Notes under the pieces: model-generated
What the model saw: the letters and a program-made list of their open reading frames with translations, nothing else
The model's database searches: none
Told to the model about the DNA's origin: nothing
Shown here: piece by piece, positions 1 to 64,000 of the stretch
Layout: each line of letters begins with the position of its first letter
Numbering within the stretch: the first letter of the stretch is position 1
Program-made: the position numbers and the translations under genes
NCBI GenBank assembly: GCA_963971305.1
Contig: OZ020313.1
Span: 54,942,203-55,006,202, forward strand
Direction of reading: 5' to 3'
From: Arcuatula senhousia
Lineage: Eukaryota; Mollusca; Bivalvia; Mytilida; Mytilidae
DNA: 64,000 nucleotides

Positions 1-12
1 TATAAGACAAAG

Positions 13-1737
13 TTAGATATCATGTTCTAAAATTGTACAGAGTTTGTCTACTGGGCGGGTAAGAGTGTTAGAGCCTACTTTAATCTTCACTTGACGCACA
101 AGTCCGTTTTTATCTGGAAAAGTCTCTAGCACAATACCAACGGGCCAAGAGTTTCTGGGTGCGTTCGAGTCTGCCACGATGACAACATCTCCTACCATAA
201 GATTACGTCGTTCTCTGTTCCATTTCTGTCTTTCCTGTAGAATTGGTAGGTATTCTTTCATCCAACGACTCCAAAACAAATCAGACATGTATTGAATTTG
301 CCTCCAACGACGACGGCAATAATTGTCAGTCTTCACGAAAAGTCCAGAGGGTAAGCACGGCTTTCGCTTCAAAAGTAGGATGTGGTTTGGTGTAAGAGCC
401 TCAATGTCATTCGGATTATCAATATTCATCGTAATAGGCCGATCGTTGAGTGTCGATTCGATTTCGCACATTAATGTTTGTAGTCCATCGTCATCAAGTA
501 CTTGTTCACGAAGAACACTGTTCATCGCTTTTCGGATGCTCCTAATCAACCTTTCCCAGCCTCCAAAATGAGAACCGTAAGGAGGGTTGAACTGCCATTC
601 GATGCCTTTACTCAACATACATTGTTCAATCTGGTTAATGTTCCATTCATCCAGCGCTCGCTTGAGCTCTCGTTCTGCACCGACAAAGTTGGTACCGTTA
701 TCGGATCGAATCTTCTTAACCTGACCACGTCTAGCAATGAATCTCCGTAGAACGTTTATAAATGAATCTGTGTCCAACGATGCTGCTACTTCTAGATGTA
801 CTGCGCGACTTGCCATGCACGTGAAAATCACACCATAACGCTTTATTCGTGATCGTCTTTGCTTAACCTCGAACGGTCCAAAGTAGTCTACGCCAACAAC
901 TGTGAATGGCGGTTCGTCGGGTTTTACGCGATCTTCAGGTAAGTTTGCCATTTTTTGTTGTGATAACGGTTTACCTACACGTCTACACGTGACACACTTA
1001 GAAATAAGACTTCGAATTAATGACGGTGCGTTGGGTATCCAATATTTCTCTCGGAGACGTGATAGCATCTGATTCCGTCCGCAATGAAGAAATTCCAAAT
1101 GAATATGTCGAAGAATAAGAGTTGCTACATGACTGGTTTTCGGAACTATCAGAGGATGTTTACTTTCTTCCGACATTTTCGATTCAACAAGGCGACCACC
1201 AACACGAATCAACCCTTCATCTATGATCGGATCCAGTTTTCTAATACTACTACTTGTCTTTAGCACCTTTTGCTCCAATAAAGAATTTATTTCATCTTGA
1301 AATTCACACCTTTGAATGAAAACTATGATCGACTTTTCAGCACTTTCTAAATCTTGAACAGAGAGCTTAGTTTCACGGTGACTTTCACTAGTTGTTTTAG
1401 CTAAATCTTTTGTGTAGTTTTGCTTCCTTTGACGGACACGATGACGTAACATTTCCCGCACTTTCAAAAGCCAAGCGACGTTCCGTTTTAGTTTTATCCA
1501 TGACGAATGGTACTCAATAACTTTCATTATAATCGAACTCGCATCGTTGTTTTCGCCTACTTCACTAACATGTGCTATAGAAACTATCTGCTTAACTTCG
1601 GGATCGCTTTTCGATACATGCTTGAAATTGTCTGACGGCAGTTGCGGCCACGAATCCTCGCTTTGCCATAAGAACTCGGGTGCTCGTATCAAATTCCTTT
1701 TCAAGTGTGTCAATCGTCGATATACCTCTAGACGCAT
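13..1737 (-). CDS. Bel/Pao integrase and C-terminal DUF5641-like domain (second frame)
   Basis: The frame encodes an upstream linker, an HHCC-type zinc-binding region (histidines in RHIHLEFLH, cysteines in CVTCRR), and an integrase catalytic core. Visible catalytic residues are the first Asp in VGVDYFGPF, the second in IRSDNGTNFVG, and a Glu in GGWERLIRSIRKAM. The C-terminal part has the WNRERRNLMVGDVV and NSWPVGIV blocks common after Bel/Pao integrases. It overlaps the upstream frame at 1592-1737. The Met at 1737 is probably not a real start, because homologous polyproteins read through from RNase H. The single frame change lies between about 1690 and 1737. Confidence 0.85.
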   Translation of the reverse strand: MRLEVYRRLTHLKRNLIRAPEFLWQSEDSWPQLPSDNFKHVSKSDPEVKQIVSIAHVSEVGENNDASSIIMKVIEYHSSWIKLKRNVAWLLKVREMLRHRVRQRKQNYTKDLAKTTSESHRETKLSVQDLESAEKSIIVFIQRCEFQDEINSLLEQKVLKTSSSIRKLDPIIDEGLIRVGGRLVESKMSEESKHPLIVPKTSHVATLILRHIHLEFLHCGRNQMLSRLREKYWIPNAPSLIRSLISKCVTCRRVGKPLSQQKMANLPEDRVKPDEPPFTVVGVDYFGPFEVKQRRSRIKRYGVIFTCMASRAVHLEVAASLDTDSFINVLRRFIARRGQVKKIRSDNGTNFVGAERELKRALDEWNINQIEQCMLSKGIEWQFNPPYGSHFGGWERLIRSIRKAMNSVLREQVLDDDGLQTLMCEIESTLNDRPITMNIDNPNDIEALTPNHILLLKRKPCLPSGLFVKTDNYCRRRWRQIQYMSDLFWSRWMKEYLPILQERQKWNRERRNLMVGDVVIVADSNAPRNSWPVGIVLETFPDKNGLVRQVKIKVGSNTLTRPVDKLCTILEHDI

Positions 1738-4700
1738 GATCTGCGGGATTGAGTTTCGTATTTATGTACCTCCAGTTTTCTGTTTCTGACCCTTCGTGAA
1801 TTACCGCAAGTCTATTTGCTACAAACGTTTGAAATCGAGCCGATGTATTCCAAATGTACCTCAAAACCGACATGCTATCTGTCCAAAAAATTGATCGTTG
1901 TATCGGTATCTCTAGCTCGTTGAGTAGCAGTTTGTTAGTTCTAACGGCAACGGTCGCGGCTGTGAGCTCGAGTCTTGGGATAGTTGTTTGTTTCAACGGA
2001 CAAACACGTGACTTTCCAATCAAAAAGGAACAATGAACATCTCCGTACTGGTTTTCAAGTCGCAAATACGAAACGGTTCCATAACCTATTTCACTGGCGT
2101 CTGAAAAATGATGCAATTCAGCGCAACGCACATCTTGAAATTCACTAACCTTTAAACATCTATCAACACTGAATTCGGATAACAATTTCAAGTCATGAAA
2201 CCATGCTGACCATTTAGCTTCTAGCTCCGTAGGAATAGCGTCGTCCCATCCAAGATTTAATTTGCAAAGTTCCTGTAGTATCAACTTAGCACGAAGCATA
2301 AAAGGCGCTAGAAATCCAAGAGGATCGTAAACACTGCTCAACATGGAAAGAATTCCTCTACGGGTTTTCGGACGCTCGCTTACTGAGACCTTGAACACAA
2401 ATTTGTCCATTTCAACGCACCAGCTTACACCGAGAGCTCGGTCGATTGGTAGATCCTGATGATCGAGATCCATGTCCATTATCTCCTTCGATCTATCGGA
2501 TAACGGAATGGTACGCACAACTTCACGGCTGTTGCTAATCCATTTAGCGATGTTGAAACCTCCTCTATGCAAAAGGGATCGCAAATCTTTCACTAACGCT
2601 ATGCCTTCATCGACGGTTTTAACGGATTTCAAACAGTCATCAACATAGAAATTGTTCAAAACCGTGTCAATAACGCTTTGACTGAAATGACCTATACCAT
2701 CCTCCGCTGTCCTCCTCAACGCAAAGTTGACGCAACTTGGAGAAGACGTGGCGCCAAATATATGAACGGTCATCCAATATTCGATCGGTTCCTTAGACGT
2801 GTCTCCGTTTTCCCACCAGAGAAATCTCAAATAATTTGAGTCGCAGTTCGGTAAGCGCACTTGATGGAACATGCTGTCTATGTCTCCCATGACGGCTATT
2901 TCATCTTGTCTAAATCTCAATAATGTTCCGACCAGTGAGCTGGTAAGACCTTGTAATAAACGCTCGTTGAGTGAGGCGCCTTTGAACTTTGCGGCACAAT
3001 CGAACACTACTCGAAGTTTTTTCTTCTTAGGGTGGTATACCCCGTGATGCGGCAAGTACCAAACGTGACCGTCGTCCCTAGAAAGTTCGGATTCCGGTAC
3101 TTTCTGTGCGTGACCGACACTAATCAATTTATCCATAAACTTTCCGTAATCTTCTCGAAAGCTATTGTCATTTTCGAACCGCTTACCGAGTAACGCTAAT
3201 CTCTGCTTAGCCTGAGCTCTATTATCCGGCATTATGTTATCCGACGACTTAAACGGAAGGCTTATGATATAATGTCCATCTTGCAAATGAATTGACTCCG
3301 ATACAAGTCCTAGAAATTGTTTGTCCTCTCTTGACGGTGATTCCACATCATCTATAATCCGCTCATTAAAATCATGGTTGTAATGATTTTTTATTTGGTC
3401 GTCCAACGACACAAAAGGCGAAACTTTAATACGATTACACGTTCTAGCAAGTAATTCGGTTTCGTCATCACAAGTCATGCTAATAGGACCGTTGATTACC
3501 CAACCTAGTAACGTTTCTACGGCAAATGGACCATTATCAACACTCGGAATGACGTTCCAGGGTTCCATAGCCCGCGGCACGTTAATTCCTATCAAAAGAC
3601 CTACGTGATGATTCTCGATACGCTGTAAGTTGACGTCTCGCAAGTATGATAATTTTTTTACAGATTCTACAGACACAATATCTTTTTCGGACACTGGTAA
3701 TGTTTCCTGTAAATACACCGGAGGAAGCTCTATTGAATTTTCACCGTTAAGGTCGCTAACTTCTAATCCGCGAAACAGTGTACTCTCTCTAACGTCCTGA
3801 TGACCCATTGTCGTCAAGTTTAGTTTAGTTGTTTTACCTCTTAGATTTAATTGATGCATTATCTCTTCAGAACAGAATGTAGCATTACTACCGCAATCCA
3901 GAAACGCATAAGTTTCAACGTATTTGTCACTGTCGATGTGCTTTACACGAACTGGCAAGATCGGCAGCGCTTGTACTAACGTGTTGCCAGCCCTCATACA
4001 AGTGGTAGAGTTAGTGGCGGTTTTCAAAGAATGATCACTTGTGGTGCTACTACTCCCTATATCGCTGTTCTGTACGCGTGGATCTACATGTAGAATATAC
4101 GGGTGTCCTTTACTACACTTCGAACATGTGAGTTTCGATCGGCAGAATGATTTAGTGTGACCGTACTTTAAGCACGCAAAGCAAAGTCCTTTCGACTTCA
4201 GAAAAGCATATCTGTCTTTCAAGCTTTTTTCCATTAATTTTGTGCACTTGCTCAAAGAATGACTTGATCCTTCACAAAATAAACATGGAGTTGAGAAAGC
4301 GTTCTTTGTATAAGTCACAGTATTCTCGTTTCCTGTGGTTTCATTACTTGAACTAACCTTTCCTGCCTCACTTGACGTTGTAGCGAATGACTTTCTTGAA
4401 ACTGTTGATTTAGCTTTTGAGTCTTGTTTCTTAGCCGAAGATGCACTTAGTACTTCTCGTCCGTAAACTGGATCATTTGCCTTTTTAGCCTCTCGTTTTA
4501 CAAAGTTCACGAGTGTCTCGAACTTTACGATATTTTTAGCAGTTTTCGTCTCGTACACAATGCTTCGCCACCTTTCATGTAAGCTGTACGGCAATTTCAT
4601 AACAAGATGTTTCAAGTTTTCTGAATATTCAAGTACCTTTGCAGCTTCAACGCAATTAACGGCATATAAACACTCTTGAAGAAAGATTGCATATTCGTCC

Positions 4701-5869
4701 AAACCTTTAGCATTTTCCGGTTTTATTTGCGACCAATCCATCGCTCGTTTCACATATGAATGCGCTATAACGTCTGGATCGCCGTAACGTTCCTCGAATT
4801 CTCGAAATGTCATATCATAGCCAACACTAGCATCTAGATGTGAAAATCCCATCGCTATTCTGTGCGGTTCACCGATCGTAAACTGTAACAAAAAGTTCAG
4901 TCGTTCTTCATAGGAATCGGTGTTAGCCACTATTCTAGAGTCGAATTGACGTAGAAATCGTTTATAGTGCATCGGGTTTCCGTCGAACTTTTGAATGTCA
5001 GCTTTAGGTTTGTTTAATTCACGAGCGATTGGCGTCTGTGTCAAACCTACGGGAGCGTTCGTATCAGCGACAAATGTACTTCCCGGGTTCCAAGCTGGAA
5101 CAGTAGGATCAAGAAAGGAAAAAGTTTGCAGAGGTTTAGGCTCGGCTTTAACTGTAGGTTCATTTGTAGGTGCATTTAACACTAACCGTTCTAGTTGTTC
5201 CCTGTCGTCGTGAACACTTCGTTCTATTTCATCAATAACTTTGGATTTTGCCTCACTAACTTGAATTTCTGTCTTTAGCTTTAACTCATTTTCTTTGAAT
5301 TTAAGCCTGAGCTTTGCTTCTTCGATGCTTTTCTGTTCTTCTAACGACTTAGCACGAGCTAACAATTCGGCTTTTCGGGTTTCCTCTTTAAGTTTCGCAG
5401 CTGACAACTGGCTGGATCTTGAACTTCCACGTGACTTTGCACTTCTTGCGCTGATATTAGAACGTGCGTCGTCTTGTGTTGTTGTCTTAGGCTTTTCAGG
5501 AACTGTCTGTGTTTTGTGTAACAAAAACCACTGTTGTATTGATTGCTTTAAACCAAGAAATTGTCTGTTGTAATCTTCGAACCACGCGGTGTCAATGTGT
5601 TTTTCGTTCATATCTTTTATCATGTTCTGAAGATTTATGTTAAACTCTAACAACTGGTCATACTCGGACATCCATTTGGTGTAAATTGTCTTCACTTCAC
5701 TTTGATCGGTAGAACTTTGAATTTTATCTTGTAACGTCTTGCTTGTATTGTTCAATTCATTTATCATTCTTGAACGTTCTTTCTTCTTTAGATCTATAGT
5801 ATATTCATAACCTTTGTCCGTCATTGTTCTTTCACGTTTATCGCTGGTCTTTTCGTCCTTTCCATTCAT
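1592..5869 (-). CDS. Bel/Pao gag-protease-RT-RNase H polyprotein
   Basis: 1425 residues from a true ATG at 5869. The N-terminus is charged and coiled-coil-rich (about residues 130-230). Gag-type domain follows, then Cys-rich knuckles near residues 527-540 and 556-580. The protease active site appears near residue 655 as FLDCGSNATF, a D-C-G-S variant of the usual D-S/T-G. The RT has VVFDCAAKF near 955 and catalytic YVDD near 1073. The RNase H has FSDASEIGYG near 1253 and ends near NPADHASRG at about 1375. The last 45 or so residues no longer resemble the family because the frame is lost near 1690-1737. Integrase continues in the other frame. Either the element is inactivated or the two parts are joined by frameshifting. 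The family is certain; present activity is not. Confidence 0.9.
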   Translation of the reverse strand: MNGKDEKTSDKRERTMTDKGYEYTIDLKKKERSRMINELNNTSKTLQDKIQSSTDQSEVKTIYTKWMSEYDQLLEFNINLQNMIKDMNEKHIDTAWFEDYNRQFLGLKQSIQQWFLLHKTQTVPEKPKTTTQDDARSNISARSAKSRGSSRSSQLSAAKLKEETRKAELLARAKSLEEQKSIEEAKLRLKFKENELKLKTEIQVSEAKSKVIDEIERSVHDDREQLERLVLNAPTNEPTVKAEPKPLQTFSFLDPTVPAWNPGSTFVADTNAPVGLTQTPIARELNKPKADIQKFDGNPMHYKRFLRQFDSRIVANTDSYEERLNFLLQFTIGEPHRIAMGFSHLDASVGYDMTFREFEERYGDPDVIAHSYVKRAMDWSQIKPENAKGLDEYAIFLQECLYAVNCVEAAKVLEYSENLKHLVMKLPYSLHERWRSIVYETKTAKNIVKFETLVNFVKREAKKANDPVYGREVLSASSAKKQDSKAKSTVSRKSFATTSSEAGKVSSSNETTGNENTVTYTKNAFSTPCLFCEGSSHSLSKCTKLMEKSLKDRYAFLKSKGLCFACLKYGHTKSFCRSKLTCSKCSKGHPYILHVDPRVQNSDIGSSSTTSDHSLKTATNSTTCMRAGNTLVQALPILPVRVKHIDSDKYVETYAFLDCGSNATFCSEEIMHQLNLRGKTTKLNLTTMGHQDVRESTLFRGLEVSDLNGENSIELPPVYLQETLPVSEKDIVSVESVKKLSYLRDVNLQRIENHHVGLLIGINVPRAMEPWNVIPSVDNGPFAVETLLGWVINGPISMTCDDETELLARTCNRIKVSPFVSLDDQIKNHYNHDFNERIIDDVESPSREDKQFLGLVSESIHLQDGHYIISLPFKSSDNIMPDNRAQAKQRLALLGKRFENDNSFREDYGKFMDKLISVGHAQKVPESELSRDDGHVWYLPHHGVYHPKKKKLRVVFDCAAKFKGASLNERLLQGLTSSLVGTLLRFRQDEIAVMGDIDSMFHQVRLPNCDSNYLRFLWWENGDTSKEPIEYWMTVHIFGATSSPSCVNFALRRTAEDGIGHFSQSVIDTVLNNFYVDDCLKSVKTVDEGIALVKDLRSLLHRGGFNIAKWISNSREVVRTIPLSDRSKEIMDMDLDHQDLPIDRALGVSWCVEMDKFVFKVSVSERPKTRRGILSMLSSVYDPLGFLAPFMLRAKLILQELCKLNLGWDDAIPTELEAKWSAWFHDLKLLSEFSVDRCLKVSEFQDVRCAELHHFSDASEIGYGTVSYLRLENQYGDVHCSFLIGKSRVCPLKQTTIPRLELTAATVAVRTNKLLLNELEIPIQRSIFWTDSMSVLRYIWNTSARFQTFVANRLAVIHEGSETENWRYINTKLNPADHASRGISTIDTLEKEFDTSTRVLMAKRGFVAATAVRQFQACIEKRSRS

Positions 5870-6700
5870 TCTAAATTGTAAATAATGTGATGCCTAGGAA
5901 ATGGTGGTGGAAAATGAAGTAAATGCGTAGTTTGAATCGTTTATTCCAGAGAGTCTAGTAATTATATCAAAGAAAAACATCATTGTTTCATACAACACAG
6001 AGAAAATCCTTTGAATATATACGTAGAAAGATAAACGAATTACGATTTACTGAAAAGATAAAGAGAAAAACTACTTAATTAGTACAATGAAACTCAAAAA
6101 TTATCAAAATCATAAAAAATCATATCAATTACAGTAATAGAAGACCAAATTAACATATTCATAAACCAAAAATATTGATTAAGATGTGTACATGTATGTA
6201 TGTTTTAGTTCTATTGTTTCAAGTATAAGTTTCAGAAATTCTTTTATAAAAATACAAATATATCGATTCGCAGTTAAAATACAGTGAGACTATGAAAAAA
6301 TTCAAACACACCGGTAATAATGTACTATAAATAGATCGACTGACTTGTAATTTAAACTACAAATTTAATATATCGGACGTGTTTAAACAATATAAATACA
6401 TAGATAAACTTAATAATGCTTAATTATAATTAAAATAATCTTTATAAAACAAAACACTCACCAATTTAGAAATATTTCCACCAAATTCACAGAGCAAAAT
6501 TTACGTGTCTACATCAAAATAACCATTCGGATCTCTCTAATTTTCACAATGTACCAAGTGAGAATCGTCAAAAAATAATTGTTAACATTAACATTGATGA
6601 CAAGTTTTGGGCATAACAGGTAATTCTGGGTCTACTATTTATGTCTATTCATTGCTATCTTCACAAATTTGTTGGTTTTTAGACATACCTTTTTTTAGTC
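5870..6700. other. AT-rich spacer between Bel/Pao coding region and CTR9 promoter
   Basis: About 830 bp with no supported gene. It should contain the 5' LTR and leader of the minus-strand element, but no terminal repeat can be delimited without its partner. A TATAAATA string near 6325 could be an LTR or fortuitous promoter element. Confidence 0.5.
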
Positions 6701-6704
6701 GGCA

Positions 6705-6716
6705 CCGGAACCGGAA
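6705..6716 (+). promoter_or_regulatory. Tandem ETS-type sites upstream of CTR9
   Basis: Two abutting CCGGAA hexamers lie about 105 bp upstream of the CTR9 ATG, and no TATA box is near. ETS-family (GABP-like) doublets are common in TATA-less housekeeping promoters, which suits CTR9. The transcription start is not determined; assignment is by motif and position only. Confidence 0.4.
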
Positions 6717-6817
6717 ATTCAATTTTTCAGTTTGGAAAAATCATATCCCCTGGAAAAATATTGAATGAAACACAATTTTTGAAAAGAAATGCAGTAAACA
6801 GCACTTAAGAGGCAGCT

Positions 6818-63375
<56,558 letters not shown>

Positions 63376-64000
63376 GTAAGATATAGTTATCATAGAGCTA
63401 AATACATGTGTATGTAGACAAGGCTAAAGCTATCGCCCTAGAACCTGAATACGCTGATGAGAAACCCAAGAAATCTGGAGGGAAGGTAAGATATAGTTAT
63501 CATAGAGCTAAATACATGTGTATGTAGACAAGGCTAAAGCTATCGCCCTGGAACCTGAATACGCTGATGAGAAACCCAAGAAATCTGGAGGGAAGGTAAG
63601 ATATAGTTATCATAGAGCTAAATACATGTGTATGTTGCCAAGGCTAAAGCTATCGCCCTGGAACCTGAATACGCTGATGAGAAACCCAAGAAATCTGGAG
63701 GGAAGGTAAGATATAGTTATCATAGAGGTAAATACATGTGTATGTTGCCAAGGCTAAAGCTATCACCCTGGAACCTGAATACGCTGAAGAGAAACCCAAG
63801 AAATCTGGAGGGAAGGTAAGATATAGTTATCATAGAGCTAAATACATGTGTATGTAGACAAGGCTAAAGCTATCGCCCTAGAACCTGAATACGCTGATGA
63901 GAAACCCAAGAAATCTGGAGGGAAGGTAAGATCTAGTTATCATAGAGGTAAATACATGTGTATGTTGCCAAGGCTAAAGCTATCGCCCTGGAACCTGAAT
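63376..64000 (+). repeat. 110-bp tandem array of exon 21 end plus 5' splice site (5 full copies, continues past window)
   Basis: The unit is 18 nt of intron start (gtaagatatagttatcat) followed by the last 84 or so nt of exon 21, with an 8-nt insertion near ACATGTGT. Donors recur at 63376, 63486, 63596, 63706, 63816 and 63926. The frame in each unit is intact (AKAIALEPEY... through SGGK). Two subtypes exist, TGTTGCCAAGG like the exon and TGTAGACAAGG. Length is 2 mod 3. Confidence 0.95.

Larger units (their letters stand above)
1..5869 (-). mobile_element. Bel/Pao-type LTR retrotransposon, internal region (3' LTR off the left edge)
   Basis: Minus-strand element with the order gag-like region, zinc knuckles, aspartic protease, reverse transcriptase, RNase H, integrase, and a C-terminal DUF5641-like tail, which is typical of Bel/Pao. 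Both coding frames are long, so the copy is fairly young, but a frame change separates RNase H from integrase. The 3' LTR would lie left of position 13, outside the window. A 5' LTR and primer-binding site should lie just right of 5869. With only one LTR possibly present I could not place its ends or find a convincing tRNA-complementary site. The element stops about 0.95 kb upstream of the CTR9 start codon, on the opposite strand. Confidence 0.88.

Noticed and set aside
5870..6600. Definite 5' LTR and primer-binding site of the Bel/Pao element
   Set aside because: The partner LTR is outside the window and no convincing tRNA-complementary string was found, so ends would be guesses.

Overview
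This is animal nuclear DNA, most likely from a bivalve mollusc. The evidence is a large, AT-rich, intron-dense protein gene, a Bel/Pao LTR retroelement, a Penelope-like reverse transcriptase, fold-back DNA transposons, and two single-exon TALE homeobox genes that resemble the spiralian-specific TALE group. I saw no tRNA, rRNA, CRISPR array or prokaryotic gene.

Layout. Positions 1-5869 (minus strand) hold a Bel/Pao element: gag-protease-RT-RNase H in one frame and integrase in another. From 6818 (plus strand) to beyond the right edge runs one gene, CTR9, the TPR scaffold subunit of the PAF1 transcription elongation complex. I resolve 21 coding exons. They join in perfect phase to 904 codons (2712 nt), ending at 63375. 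The acidic/basic C-terminus lies outside the window. Intron 15 (42416-56420) holds two nested minus-strand TALE homeobox genes (44342-45217 and 51269-52591), with a Penelope-like RT fragment and a fold-back element between them. Intron 17 holds a 1.14-kb terminal-inverted-repeat transposon with a 6-bp target duplication, a second fold-back element, and a 146-bp tandem repeat.

The striking feature is the state of CTR9's splice junctions. At six exon ends (exons 3, 4, 9, 10, 14 and 21) the 3' part of the exon plus the 5' splice site has been tandemly amplified into the following intron. Exon 3 has 131 extra copies of a 116-bp unit (15.2 kb). Exon 4 has 21 copies of 30 bp, exon 9 has 52 of 77 bp, and exon 10 has 28 of about 133 bp. 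Exon 14 has 2 copies of 77 bp. Exon 21 has at least 5 copies of 110 bp and runs off the window. Every copy repeats a potential donor, giving about 240 extra donors in one pre-mRNA. Splicing from the first donor always restores the conserved protein. Mirror-image, decayed duplications span the acceptors of exons 8, 15 and 19. In the intact arrays, variation shared between copies falls mostly at synonymous third positions of the exon's reading frame. This suggests exchange with the real exon, recent amplification from coding sequence, or translation of some copies.

How the parts relate: CTR9 is a housekeeping elongation factor with no TATA box seen and an ETS-type doublet upstream of its ATG. 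The nested TALE genes have their own TATA-like boxes and poly(A) signals on the opposite strand. The mobile elements sit in introns or upstream and are unrelated to the junction arrays.
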